Shown here: positions 33,756-45,849 of the stretch, one piece after another
How the letters are laid out: each line of letters starts with the position of its first letter
Numbering within the stretch: position 1 is the stretch's first letter
Source of the DNA: Scolanthus callimorphus
Taxonomy: Eukaryota; Cnidaria; Anthozoa; Actiniaria; Edwardsiidae
Direction of reading: 5' to 3'
DNA length: 64,000 nucleotides
Assembly: GCA_033964015.1 (NCBI GenBank)
Contig: CM066919.1
Coordinates: 23,675,204-23,739,203 of the forward strand
Notes under the pieces: generated by a model
What the model was told of the DNA's origin: nothing
What the model saw: only the letters and a program-made list of their open reading frames with translations
The model's database searches: none
Program-made: the position numbers and the translations under genes

Positions 33756-35494
33756 CCTGGAACATTTGATAGATAGGCCTGTATAGTAGAAATTAAATAT
33801 CCAAATCACAATATACATGTAATAATATTTATATGGAAATATTATTTTATATGAAACACCAAGAAAATAATTTCGTACACAACATAGGGATATTTTATAT
33901 TACTTTAAATCACCTCTGAAGGAGCAAAATATATTTTAGAAAGTGATCACATTTTGCATGTGTGACCTAGCATGATTCTGAAGCAGTGAAACATTTATAA
34001 CAGTCTTAATCTTAATGATAATAATATGTCTATGTAGACAGGATCCCTCCTGATCAGTATTATTTGAAGATGAGGGCAGGGGCATGCCAGAAAATAATAG
34101 CTAGGATACTGTCTCAAGTTGGTAAAATGAGGGTTAAATTATCCAATAGCTGGGATTAATCCAGCGAAATGAGAGTAGTGGTCAGATTAGTTTCTGCTTA
34201 GGATCCTTGCTGCTATTGGCTGACTAATGATTGTGATGTTCACCTAAATCCTTACCATACAATCCTGCAGGCCAGTTTGGGTGTGACCCTGCCCATGTTC
34301 AATTATCCTACCATTACTACAGTATAGGATATGTATATTATATCCTACCATTATATGGGTCATGTATATATACTCAATTTTAGAATGGAATTTCAATCAT
34401 AATTTGAACGTGATTATAATTAAAGTATAGAGACATCATCTGCATGTTATTGTCTATGATGGATGTATTCAATGTAATTTTTATTTGAATAATATTTAAT
34501 AAAAGAAAAACTTTCCTTAGAATGAAAAGTGTTTTGTCAGTATTGAAAATGACTAGCTTCCTGCACCCTGGCTACCAGAACCCCGTAGACCCTCAGGTTA
34601 ATCAAGGTTTTTGTTTCTCTTGAGAAAAATGTTAGCACCCAATAATTTTATTTACACAACCCCTCTGGAATTTCCAAATCCACCCTTCTGTGGTCGGTGT
34701 AAAAGGTATCATTTTTCTCTTGAATCACACATTTGGGGAATGTTACCTTCCTCACTTGCTAGAAATCACAGGATTTCACAGGATTTCATGGACGATTTCA
34801 GCTATAATGAATGTATGTGCTGCATGTGGGAAGGTGTGTTACATTTCACAAACGAAAATGAATGCCGTTGTCAAGACATGAACTCCAAAAATTGAAGAAT
34901 TGATACCCTGATTATGACAAGGGACTTGAAAATCAGGAAAATGTATACACCCTGTTCAGTGGATCATCCTGCCATATAGTCAATCATATTGATGGGAATA
35001 CCCCTCCACATCAGGTCAAGCTCTTTTAGCCAATCTTGGAAATATTAGAGACAGTTGCTGCATTGTTGTTGCCTATAATTTAATTTATGTGATTCCTTTT
35101 GCGACATAAGTTTACCTGCTCTTTCTATAACGATTCCAGCAAGCTATACAATTATATGCAAGCTTACAGTCCTCTTAGTCCAGTAATCAACCAAAGAGTA
35201 ACAGAAAATCACTTAGGCCTAGGGCATACGTCGAATTAGGGTCGTGTCGATTACATTTGTTTCAAAAGATACCGGCTCATTACACTTTCAAATAACAAAT
35301 TATCTATTGTTTTAAATACATTCGACACGACTCTAATTTGACATATGCCCTAGGCCTTAGTCTGATAGGTAGAATATAACAAGAACTCTGTCAATAAGCA
35401 CATCAATAAATATCTTAGATTGCACTATACTTCTCTGAATATCCAGAACTTGCAGGAGTCCAAACACGAAACTGCGTCTACGCCAAAGCCATTT
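33756..35494. other. 3' flank of the EF-hand gene
   Basis: AT-rich; a candidate polyadenylation signal AATAAA at 34498-34503 is followed by T/G-rich sequence. 34650-34980 is a decayed dispersed repeat. A TTA-flanked MITE is at 35216-35356. No coding signal. Confidence 0.5.
35216..35356. mobile_element. 141-bp Harbinger-like MITE (TTA target duplication)
   Basis: Ends GGCCTAGGGCATACGTCGAA and the complement of GGCCTAGGGCATATGTCAAA, with inverted GTCGTGTCGA further in and TTA on both flanks (35213-35215, 35357-35359). A larger relative with AGGCCTAGTACATACGCC ends is at 57882-58093. Confidence 0.75.
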
Positions 35495-35911
35495 TTACTG
35501 AGTTTTCTTTGCAATCAGTTCCTCCATACTTTTTGACAACTCCTCCGTGTACTGCCCATCCAGACGCTTCACTGGACTCTTGGGTTTGTTATAGAATATA
35601 GTGGATATCGTTTCCCCATATATACTCCACGCCAGAGCAATTAATATAATATTTACAAACGTACAAGTCACCAAAATGCCACTCAAACGGATTTGCCAGT
35701 CATCTGAATGTACAAGTCCATTTACGTGCGTTTTAGCCATTTCAATTACTTCTGAAGTGTTTGGTAGGCTAGCTTTTAAACTCTCCCAATACTCAGTGAC
35801 ATTCAAATCCTTTGTAAAATCCATATTTAAGAGCAATGCAACATTTTCTACCACAACTTTCTTCTCTTTAGGAAACTTTCCGCCATTTTTGTTTTTCAGC
35901 CTCGTTTCCAT
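35495..35911 (-). CDS. Uncharacterised single-pass membrane protein, 138 aa, intronless
   Basis: One uninterrupted ORF from ATG at 35911. The N-terminal 20 residues are strongly basic (Lys/Arg-rich). A hydrophilic region follows. One hydrophobic span at about residues 77-98 (GILVTCTFVNIILIALAWSI) is typical of a transmembrane helix, and the tail is charged with the terminus EELIAKKTQ. There is no signal peptide. The family is not recognised. Coding status is supported by its length, by amino-acid composition, and by the head-to-head arrangement with SLX1, only 135 bp away. Confidence 0.65.
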   Translation of the reverse strand: METRLKNKNGGKFPKEKKVVVENVALLLNMDFTKDLNVTEYWESLKASLPNTSEVIEMAKTHVNGLVHSDDWQIRLSGILVTCTFVNIILIALAWSIYGETISTIFYNKPKSPVKRLDGQYTEELSKSMEELIAKKTQ

Positions 35912-36046
35912 TTATCCGAAAAGGACTGGTAGCAAGTTTAGCCTCGTTCTGGAGCAGATTTATGCAAAAGATGGCGGAAAAATTCAAAGTTGTTGTGTTT
36001 ATTTCTTGAACCAGAAAGATGTGAAACAACAGCGTAATACGTTAAC
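35912..36046. promoter_or_regulatory. Short divergent promoter for the membrane-protein gene and SLX1
   Basis: Only 135 bp separate the two start codons. AAGATGGCGGA at 35968-35978 matches the YY1-type motif. Its ATG (35971) would start a 12-codon upstream ORF ending at TGA before the SLX1 start. No TATA box. Confidence 0.5.
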
Positions 36047-38763
36047 ATGGAGGATAACGTTGCTGGGGAAGGATTTCATGGGGTATACTTGTTATACTGT
36101 ATAAATCCCAGGTTCAAGGGGCATACGTACATTGGATACACAGTGAACCCAAACCGCCGGATCAAACAACACAACGGAGGAGTGGAGAAGGGAGGTGCTA
36201 ATAAAACAAGCAGGAAGAAGCCTTGGTGAGAAATAGGCAGATTGAACTGTAATCAGTTGTTAAGTGCCCATTTTATTCAAGCTTAAAAAAAAAGAAACCA
36301 CTGGCAATGCGGCCATTTGCATTGTGTGGTTCCTTCTTCTTCTTCTTCTTCCAGGTTAATGCACCTATCAATGTTTTGCCCCAGGGTGGGTGGGTGGGGG
36401 GGGGGGGAGGGGGTCGGGCAACCCAGGGGGATTTGACTTTTTAAGGCTCTCCGAGGGTTGTGATTTTGACATCTACAGTAGTCCCCAGGGTGGGAAATTT
36501 GACTTGATTGCCATCTTGACCCAGAAACCACCTTGAGACAAGATTTCTGCATTTTCCTCAGCCTTTTCTAGTGGAGAACGATGCAGAATGAAAGGTAAGA
36601 GCTTCTTGATTTTTGTATCTATGAACGTCTTTACACTGGTCTGGGATCCCCAGGGGCGGGAGTTCGATCCTTAATGGAGCTCCAAGGGTGGGGAAATTGA
36701 CATTTCAAAAGCTAAAAATGTCAAATTTCCGCGGGGTTGCCCCCCCCCCCACCCTGGGGCAAAACATTGATAGGTGCATAATGCACTAGTCATTTGTTTC
36801 CACTGACCCCAACCCCCGCGACATAGCAGGGGAATATGAAACAGATGTTGTCAAATTTGAAATAATTCCACCGCCTACCAGGGGAGAACGCCTTGGCAAA
36901 TTCCCTACACCCCGGGGAAACATTTCCTACACCCAAGGGACAAATTCCACCTCCACAAGATGGATACAAGAAACTTTCCTAATACTATCAAAGCCAGTAG
37001 AGTGTCTTTTCCGAAATGAAAAAGACAGATGTTTTGTTTCCCCCGCCATTCCTCCGGCCAGTTATCTGAACCATAGCAAATTTGAAGTAAACTCCCTGGG
37101 GATCGGGGCACGAATACAAGACAAACCACTGATATTTCCCCCACTATTGCCTGGCAAAATCCCCGCATGTCGCGGGGGTTGGGGTCGGTGGAAGCAAATG
37201 ACTAGTGTATAACTTAAACTACCTCCATCACATTAGATGATTCTTGTAGTTTATTTTCAACACCCTTCCATGGATTGGGGGGGGGGGGAGGATATTTTCT
37301 GGAACCCCACATTAGATAAAGGGAACCAAAGAACAAAATAGGCCATTCCACATTATATACACACCCCCTATTTTGTTATGTTTTTAATGTAAACACTTTA
37401 TTTCTCTATTTCAGGGAAATGATCTTGATTGTACATGGATTTCCAAATGATATTATTGCATTACAGGTTAGGAGGGACTGTATTATTGCTATTGGCAGAA
37501 CCCCAAATCCCTTTGTAAAATCTGTAAGCAGACAACATATTTTGGGTCTTTCTTGGTGTTGCAAGATGTATTGTATTTCAGATTGGAGCTATTGCATTCA
37601 ATCTTATTGTTTCATTCTACGGTCTTTTGTCTTCTATTGTCTTTATGCCTCTGGTGCCTTGCAACACCAAGAAAGAGCCCATATTTGCCCCCATAAGGAA
37701 TACTGTCCATTCAAGTATGTCTGCTTATGAAGGTTTCATTGTTTTCTTTATGTTGTGTCATTCTATTACTTGCCCATTCATACATCTACAGATTAACCAG
37801 CAATGTCAACATTGACTACCTACTTAGTTGGTGGCATATAAATTGGAAAAAAATCTGAATAGAAAAAATCTCTTTATTTTCACAGTTTGAATGGGCATGG
37901 CAGAATCCCCACATAACCAGACGCCTCAAATATGTTGGCATCAGTAAAAGCAAGAGATCCAAGGAACGGGCTGTTGATTATTGCTTCAGAGTACTTTCAC
38001 ACCTCCTGCGAGTAGGGCCTTGGAACAGAATGCCGCTAACCATAAGATGGCTCATACAGGATTATAAAATAGAGTTTGATGCTCTTCGCCTGCCACCAGT
38101 GCATATGCCAGTAACGTATGGACCTCTTGAAAATCAAAAGAAATCAAAGAAGACAGCTACAGCAGAAACAGATAAAGGTCTGCATAGAACAGAGAAGTGT
38201 GTGAAGTGTAATAGAAAATTTAAGGTAAATGTACACCTGCTAAAGAAGCCTTGACGTCAACAAAAATCAGATGGGTGATCAGACACTTTTTATTATGCTT
38301 TGTAAATGTAAATCAAGTACATGTCACTTCGTTTTCAGATGTTCAGAAGGAGCAACAAGAACAGGCTCTCTCAAATAATCAGAAATTCAGAAAAGTTATT
38401 TATCCTGTACCATTATACAAGGTTTTAAATACACCTCTAACAGAGTATCTATTATCATGGGTCAGAGGTTGCCTACTAGAATTACTCATCTCTATTTTGT
38501 TGATTTTTTAGGCTGAGGAGAAACCTTTGAGGTGCCCCAAGCCAGGCTGCATAATGACCTCCCATCTATTTTGCTTGGCTGGAGACTTTCTAAAGAAGGA
38601 GCATGAAGAAACTTCATTTTGCCTCCCTGTTGATGGACCCTGTCCAGTCTGTAAGAAACCCCTTCTGTGGGGGGAGCTGGTCAGGCCCAAACAGGACCTA
38701 CCTGCAGGGGAAGGAATGGGTAATAATGACAAAGAACATTGGACTCAACAACTAAGGCTGTGA
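36047..38763 (+). CDS. SLX1: Structure-specific endonuclease subunit SLX1
   Basis: Catalytic subunit of the SLX1-SLX4 nuclease, which cuts branched DNA (Holliday junctions, flaps) in nuclear DNA repair. Exons: 36047-36225, 37415-37466, 37886-38224, 38512-38763, phases 2/0/0, total 273 aa (human SLX1A 275). The GIY-YIG domain shows GVYLLY at 12-17, YIG at 28-30, Arg37/38 in [10 protein letters not shown], and Glu79 in FEWAW at the same number as human catalytic E79. The C-terminal zinc finger starts with CVKC and, across the 38224/38512 junction, keeps the human spacing of 12 residues to CPKPGC, then HLFCLA and [13 protein letters not shown]. Joining these exons directly is therefore preferred over including the open stretch at 38347-38434. 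Introns 1 and 2 carry TIR elements. No SLX4 is in the window. Confidence 0.95.
36360..36778. mobile_element. TIR element in SLX1 intron 1 (TAA target duplication)
   Basis: TGCACCTATCAATGTTTTGC at the left and its exact complement at the right, continuing into CCCAGGGTGG and G/C runs. TAA flanks at 36357-36359 and 36779-36781. Confidence 0.75.
36784..37207. mobile_element. Second TIR element in SLX1 intron 1
   Basis: CACTAGTCATTTGTTTCCAC at the left matches, with one substitution, the complement of the right end. ACCCCAACCCCCGCGAC extends the inverted repeat. It starts 5 bp after the previous element ends. Non-coding. Confidence 0.7.
37521..37732. mobile_element. Inverted-repeat element in SLX1 intron 2
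   Basis: GGGTCTTTCTTGGTGTTGCA near 37542 pairs with GCAACACCAAGAAAGAGCCC near 37661. TCTGTAAGCAGACA at the left is echoed by ATGTCTGCTTATGAAGG at the right, and the centre has inverted ATTGTATT/TTGTCTTCTATTG motifs. Confidence 0.6.
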
Positions 38764-40042
38764 TCTGGGCATGTTGACCTTGATCCAGCTACCACACAGA
38801 GGCACTGGAGCATCCAAACTTGAGGTAGGGGTAGCGAATATCCAAGGTTTGCCGAGACGCTGAGGCACTGAAACTGGCAGTTTAAAATCCGAGCCCAAGA
38901 CTGAAGAAATACAATGTATCAGCTCATATATTTACTGCATTTAGAAGTTTGAGGGTGAAAATCTGAAGTTCCGAGTATGTTAAAAATTCGGAGATTCCAA
39001 GACCCTGCTAAAATTTGGCAAGACTCTTGATATTTTTAGGGACCATTCGCTACCCCTGGAGGTTGCCTCACCATGTCAGTTTGAATGTTATGTTCAGAAT
39101 GATCAGAACAATTTGCAACCAGCTGTCATCTCTGACCAAATAAGGCAACCAAAATTGATACCAAAAAGTGGTAAGCACCATTCCAGCAATGGCTCAAACA
39201 ATCTAATTAATGTTCTGACAAATCGAAAGCAATCCTTGATTGTGTGGTTCCAGAAAATATCCATACCCCCTCCACGGAAGGGTGTTGAAGAGTGACCCCC
39301 CCACCCCTCTGGAATTTCCAAGGAAAAATACAGTATTTGTATGGAAATGATCAGGTAAGTTGACCCCCCACCCCTCCGGAATTTCCAATGCCCTTCCGTA
39401 GGTGGGGTATGGATAATTTCTGGAACCACACATTATGGATCTATGTACTGTGCTGTTAAGTTTGAATATGGACATGATATTTTCACCATAGGTCTCTTGT
39501 GCAAAAAATCCTCACATGCACAAAATTGGAAACCTGCTGACTATATCATCATTCATGGTATAGGTCTGTCCTTGAAGACTTTTGTGGATATCATTTTATG
39601 CATGTGCCATGTAAATATAAGAAATAAATAGGCAAAAAAGATAAAGAATAAAAAAAACATAAAAAAATTTGTCATGATATATCATTGCACCATCAATGGG
39701 AACCAAAACAGTGGGAGGGTTCTGAATTCCAAATTCCAGCATTCCAAAAACAGTAACAGGGGCAGCAAATGCCTCATTCTTTCCTGTCTGCCTCACAGTT
39801 GACACGGTCAGCCCCCTCCCCCCTGTAAAATGTGTAAAATGATGAAAGCCAGGCAAGTGCAAAATAATTTGTTCTGCTCACTATATGTTTTGAAAAGTTA
39901 GAAATTTAAAAACAGGAAGAAACGAAGAACACGCAAACCAACCTCGTCATGGTCTCGAACGGGATTCCTGTCGTTTCCGGGCGAGAGAGCCTGGTTACGA
40001 CAACATGTTATCGCGGGCTCACGAAGAAGCGGGAAATCCAAA
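38764..40042. other. Intergenic region between SLX1 and the membrane-protein gene
   Basis: Repeat-derived sequence. 39241-39434 is a TIR element whose ends are TGTGTGGTTCCAGAAAATAT and the complement of TGTGTGGTTCCAGAAATTAT, with CCCCTCCGGAATTTCC modules inside. The rest shows no gene. Confidence 0.5.
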
Positions 40043-43000
40043 ATGGCGGTGTTGTTGTGGTGTTCTGGTTTGTGTACATTTTACGCTGCTAGTAATGCTA
40101 TTATTGGTGTCACCGCCACTATTCTGCTACCGCTGTACTTCTCGTTCTGCGGTGCAGAGGCTGCTATTAGGTTTTCTCTTCTTCTGTGTGTTCATTCCGT
40201 TATTTTGGCAGCTATCCCAAAAGCTGTGGTGAGTTTGACATTGACAAGTTACAGTAGATGTATAGAAATTTAGCTTTCTTCCCAGAACAGTAATTAGCCT
40301 GTCTGTAAGTGTTTATAAATTATTTAAGCCAATGTGACCACCCGCGATGCGATTTACATCGTACATTTTGTATGAGGAAGCATACAAATTTAAAGTGACC
40401 AAAAGGTCATCAACTACCACAGGCAGACCAGACTAAATATCAGTGGATTGAGTATATTTGTGGTTGTAAATATCGTAAATAAAAGTCTCTTCGCTTCATA
40501 ATGTCTCTTGTTTACTGTATTTGGTGGAGGTGATGAAATTACTTGAAATCCGATGAAACTCTCATAATTCTCGATATGACTTACTTGCGTTGCCATTTCG
40601 GTGGATTTTAGGTCCATTCCAGCGGTTTTTCCCTTGTTTTCCTTTTCACCTCGATCCCCACTACCATAATACCCACACAGTGTGGGTATTATGGTAGTGG
40701 GGATCGAGATCGAGGTGAAAAGGAAAATAAGGGAAAACCCGCTGGAATGGACCTAAAATCCACCCAAATGGCAACGCAAGTAAGTCATATCGAGAATTAT
40801 GAGAGTTTCATCGGATTTCAAGTAATTTCATCACCTCCACCAAATACAGTTAACAAGAGACATTATGAAGCGAAGAGACTTTTATTTACGATATTTACAA
40901 CCACAAATATACTCAATCCACTGATATTTAGTCTGGTCTGCCTGTGCAACTACCTTCAATTCAATTTCCATGTCATTTGCACTTGCAATTCCGGCAGGTC
41001 CAAAATGCAGACTGAAAAATGCATACCGGAAAATGCATACCAGGTCTATTCTCTCTGAAAACTCAAAAGAACAGTTTTATTTCATTGTGTGACGGAATGG
41101 CTAGCACATAAATTATATTACAACACTGACAAACTGCGGTAAAAGGCAGAAATATGTAGTTAAAGAATTTTGACTGTCAGGATGCCGTTACTATGTAGAC
41201 GATTGTTTTATCTTTTACATCTCAAGGTCATTTTCATCTCCGATCTTGCACGCAAATTTCAGGAATTTCCATAGAAAAGAAACGATATTATTATTTTACC
41301 GCTATGTTAGCTTACATTTGCCTTCGCAAATACAACTACGATTCAATATGTTTCAGGTGTGCTTTTGATACAAAATACCTATCGGGGATACAGCAGAGCT
41401 GTCAAAACATAAGCCGGGCTACTTTTTGCCTAATGTGAGAAAAGTTTGAACCACAGAACTTTGTTAAGTGCAGCCTGAAGCTCACCTCATTGTTTGCTAA
41501 AATAAAATAAAACTGGAATCCATGAGTCTGAGTCAGAATTGGCTAGGCGAGGAAACTAAACTTGTTGCTTTGAAGTACGAAATTTGCATTTCGGCCATCG
41601 GGTTTTAATTATTTGCAGCCTGCTACTCTTTTTGAGCAGCCGCCTACTTCAAAACATTATATCGGGAAATGAAAATCTATCTGGATGTAAAAATCTATCG
41701 GGCCAGTGACAATCTATTTGCATTTTCCGATCTGCACTTTCCAGTCTGCATTTTCCGGTCTGCATTTTCTGGTATGCATTTTGGACCTGCCGCTTGCAAT
41801 TCTCATACCATTTGCATCAATTTTGCAAATATTAATTAATTAATTAAAATATTATTTATTAACAAATTAAAAATTCCTTGCTACATCTTTCATCAGAAAT
41901 CTATCATTCCTATGGCTCAGCTTGTCTTGTTTGTGGCACTCCTGCTTCTACCAATAAATGTCACACCCTTTTTTGCTGTATGGTTGTATGAGAAGTGTCT
42001 TTTCCTTGCTGAACCAGTGTTGTCAGTTATTGAGGCAATCCAGGTGGTGCTGTTTATAATGTATGCCAGCCAGTCTTTGGTGGACAACATAGAAGAACAA
42101 CCGGTATTTGTCAAGGTAAGAAAGATATAACACCTTGTATCTCTATGGTGATGGGGCAGGAGCTGCAGAACCAAATAAGTTGGGAGGGGGAGAGGGAGCC
42201 ACTCTATTTTTCTACAGGTTTGGGGGCTTGCTCACTTAAGAAAAAATGTGACATTTTTGACCTCAAGATGCAAGATGGCAGGAAGTGCATGCTAAATTAT
42301 CAGGTTTTGGTTCAGACTTGTCTGTAAAAAGCCTTGAAGGGAGCTGTAGAAAAAAACTTGTTGTAAAATGGCAAAAAAGTCCAACACGCTTTCTTGGGAT
42401 GCAATATTAGGGACTGTTCATTATTTGACAGGCAGAGGGGGCTTGGTGAGAAAAGGAGGGGCCCTGAAATTTATTACACCTCAAAGGGGGTGTTTAAAAG
42501 ATGATTTAGTAACAGAAATAGATTATGTTATTGTTATTTATAATTAATTTTAGTCTACTGTCATTGGCACCACCATATTGTCCTATACATTGGCCATTTG
42601 GCTTGGATGTGGCATTGTTGCAGATCCCATGACTACAACCTTAGAGGCTTGGTGAGACTTATACACAAGAGTGACTTTTCTAATAAACATAATAACCCAT
42701 TACGGGAATCTTTTACGTACTAGTGCATGACTGAAATAAGTCATAAAGACATTTGGCCTATCAATGTCAGGGCTCCTTTATTACCATTAAGTCTCACAAA
42801 CTGCCATCATCTTTGAAGAAAATTTTCAAGTCTTAACTTGCCATGAATTTGGATATTTTCTGGGTCGATTCAATCATCTTTTCAAAAGAATCACTTTCAG
42901 AATCCCCTGATCTGAAAACTTTATTTGAAAATGTTGTTTTAATCTTTGAGTTCCTCTTCTTGTCTGATTGTCTTTTATTCTACAGGATATTGCTTGCAGT

Positions 43001-45701
43001 GTTTGCAGTGTCCATTTCTGTACTTGTTATTTGTCTAATCAAAGATGAAGGTATGAAGTTAATCCGGAAATTACTATATAGTAATAATAAGTTTCTAAAA
43101 TCTTAGCTTTAAAATCTTAAATAATAGTCTTGGAAAACACAAAACCTCTTAAGCCACTAAAGTCACAGATTAAGTCTTTCATGGGTTCATAGTTCCCTGA
43201 GACACATTTCAAGGAGTAGATTTTTTTTTGCTCTTCTCAATATTCCTAAACCTCTAAGACATTACATGTAATTTGTTCATACCATCCAGCCCAGGGGGGG
43301 AAGGGTCTTCTTCTCATGGTAAGGGAACTCCAAGTAGAAAAAAACAGGGTCGCTAGAGAGGGGCCAGGATCACTAGATAGGCATTCTACGAAAACTGGGA
43401 GGGACTAATTTGTAGTGCATAGTAATTTTGCATGTATTTTGCCCTCAAATCTCACATAATTTTCACCATTTTTTCACCATTTTTAATGTAGGCATTGTAT
43501 CAGATGCATCTTCAGTTTCCTTTCTGCTGACTACAATTCTGTGGGCTATGAAACAAGAGCGACTTACGAGCACAAATCCCCTCAGGCTTCCTAAAGATTG
43601 GGGCAGGTATTAAAACCATTCTAATGAATGTAACCCTTTATAGAATTGTTTATAACAATAATATTACTATGTAGCTTTTTCTCTCCACATACATATTTTC
43701 TGAAAAACCTACTGAGGGAAATTGAAAGTGAGGGAAAGTTGATTTTCCCATGCATGTGATTGGAATTGGGTTTGGAAAGAACCTTTTTTCTCTATGCTAT
43801 TTCCCAATCATAGGATACCAGACCACCTACAGAAATTGTTTGGCTTGGAAAGTGTTACAACCTCCTAGGTTGGGATTGTTCATTTTTTTCGTGATTGTGA
43901 AATACTGAAATTTTGTTGGAAAATCAGCTTTACCGAAGCTAAATTCCCACAATTCCAATCCCATGCATTGGAAAATTGTATTGGCTGTTGTATTTTCAAT
44001 TTCCATGAGCGGATTTCTGCATAAACAATCCTGTGAGAAAAGTATTATGCACTGATTTCAGGTCCATCTCAAGCACCAAGTCTTTTCTTGGGGAATTCCT
44101 TTCAATGGCATCCAGTAGCATAAGTAAGTATAAAAGAATGGCCAGAACTGGAAATTTATTTTCACTTAACCTTAATGATATGAAGGTCCAACGTCTCAGC
44201 GATGGCAAAACTAACTAACCAATCTAAGAGTTCATAAAAAGTTCATAGTAGTGACTATTAGTATTCAGAAACTCTTTATGAACTATACTCTTAGATTTGT
44301 TAGTTAGTTTTGCATTGACAATGGCATTAAGATGACGTCGAAATGTTGGACCTTCATATCATTTGTTTTTGCTTGTTCAGGGGCGTAGCCAGGGGGGTCC
44401 AGCCCCCCCCCCCCCCCTTTCTCTGAAAGTTTCCCATACATTTACTGTATTTGCTGGAGAAAATTTGAGCATTTTCGTCCCATGTTTTCACTATCCAGCC
44501 CCCCCTTCAGAAATTCCTGGCTACGCCGCTGTTGTTTATGTATATCTGAGATAATTATGTTCATTAATAAAAAGTCTGTTTTATTCCAGGTCAACTGGGA
44601 CAAGCACAGGTTATTCTGCGTAATCTTGTATCACCTACATATCTCTTGCTGGCTGCCATTAGGGTCGGCAGTGCTGTCTGCTTTATCTTGCTGCTCAAGT
44701 CATTATTTGCTGAGGTAAGTTAGATGTACAACTCCAGTTATGACATCAGTAATTCACAGTCTTTACCTTTCCTTGTCTGCTTTGGACATGTGTGTCAGAG
44801 CTTGCTGCAAATGGTTTCTTCTTTAGAGCAGATTTCGTATGATTATGGAAAGGCACTGAAGACAGTAAGGTCACAGTGTGAAACAAACCTCACCTTCCTC
44901 ATTACTGATCAACCAATCAAAATGCTTAGACACTGGTAATGCACAATGCTGTTATGACAGACACCACATCAAGACATAACTTTTTCATAGTCATACGAAA
45001 TCTTCTGTGTGACAACTGTAACTGCTTTGTCAGGGGTGTCAAGTGAAATGAAGCATTAAGACATTATTTTTTTCTGCTTAGACAAAATAACTGACTTTGT
45101 TTTTGTGAGTCCAGCTTAACACTTGCAGGGACAGCAGAGGCGAGGGCAGGGGGGTTGGGCGGTTAAAGACCCCCATGCCTCCTCACTTTTTGAAGCCATG
45201 TGCAAGTGATGTATTTTATATCAGAAAAGAATGAACCGAAGTCAAGGCAGTAAAGGCCAATCAACATACACACACTTTCAATGGTGTTCAGCCACCCCTG
45301 GCATGACATAGAAGGCATGGTGCAAGGAAACTATACCTAGCAAAACAAGTCTCATATGGCTTCTAATATTTCCACAGAAAGTGCAAGAAAATGAAGATAA
45401 TAATGATCAAGATGAAGCAGAATCTGGAAACTGGTCATACAGTATCAACCCTCTAGTGATACGCCTGGTTTTTATCTTTGTGTATACTGAGTTTCTAGTG
45501 CGGTGTATGGTTATTTCTACTCACAACTCTGTATTTGGGCTTGCTTATTCTTCTGCTGCTTACTGGACAGTATTGCCATCTTGGCTTAGCAATGCAGTGT
45601 ATTTTGTACTCTATGAAGTGCGACTGTGGCGAGTCTTGCAGCTTGTTACTGTCATTCTTACGTATTTATTCACGCTGTTTAGCATAGAAGATGACTATTA
45701 G
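40043..45701 (+). CDS. Uncharacterised multi-pass membrane protein, 397 aa, 8 exons
   Basis: Exons: 40043-40228, 41897-42115, 42554-42651, 42986-43050, 43492-43606, 44062-44123, 44590-44714, 45378-45701. All junctions are GT-AG with matching phases (0,0,2,1,2,1,0), closing a 397-aa frame. ATG lies in AAAATGGCGG, a common metazoan start context. Strongly hydrophobic spans occur in every large exon: the N-terminal 60 residues, LVLFVALLLLPINVTPFFAV, TILSYTLAIWLGCGIVA, WILLAVFAVSISVLVICLI, FLLTTILWAM, YLLLAAIRVGSAVCFILLL, two or three in the last exon. That suggests roughly 8-10 transmembrane helices. An acidic loop (ENEDNNDQDEAE) precedes the last block. I do not recognise the family. The consistent splicing makes a real gene very likely; subcellular site unknown. 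Confidence 0.85.
40418..40946. repeat. 529-bp near-perfect palindrome
   Basis: Two arms of about 263 bp meet at ACCCACA-CAG-TGTGGGT (about 40681) with essentially no spacer. Only scattered differences are visible between the arms (for example CGGTGGATTTTAGG against CCTAAAATCCACCC). Because of the symmetry each strand encodes the same open peptide beginning MDLKST, which should not be read as a gene. It lies in intron 1 of the membrane-protein gene. Confidence 0.85.
40992..41792. mobile_element. 801-bp TIR element with 10-bp target duplication
   Basis: CGGCAGGTCCAAAATGCAGA at the left and the complement of CGGCAGGTCCAAAATGCATA at the right, flanked by the exact 10-bp repeat CTTGCAATTC (40982-40991, 41793-41802). 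Both ends then carry tandem AAAATGCAGACCGG-like units. The long duplication suggests a Mutator-like origin. No transposase ORF. Confidence 0.8.
44173..44362. repeat. Inverted repeat in an intron of the membrane-protein gene
   Basis: AATGATATGAAGGTCCAACG, GCAAAACTAACTAACCAATC and AAGAGTTCATAAA at the left are matched in inverted order at the right. Likely a small MITE. Confidence 0.6.
44379..44530. mobile_element. Short MITE with GGGGCGTAGCCAGG ends
   Basis: AGGGGCGTAGCCAGGGGGGT followed by a C-run at the left, and GAAATTCCTGGCTACGCCGC at the right. Related GGATCCAGG/CCTGGATCC and GCTAGC elements with C-runs occur near 51320-51470 and 51596-51775. Confidence 0.6.
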
Positions 45702-45849
45702 TGTGAGACATCTAACCTTAGATATAATAATGGAGTCACTAGGCCTGGAGGTACAGTACAACAATGTTTTTGGAAGCAAACTGCTTCAGACATGAGTGTA
45801 TAAATTATGTTTCAAAATTGCAATTAAATTGTTATATGAATGGATGGCA

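Noticed and set aside
38347..38434. Extra SLX1 exon after an acceptor at 38346
   Set aside because: Adding it would break the zinc-finger spacing, which equals the human spacing when 38224 is joined to 38512.
40414..41058. Two ORFs on opposite strands with the same MDLKST... peptide
   Set aside because: They mirror each other because the DNA is a palindrome; no splice or homology support.
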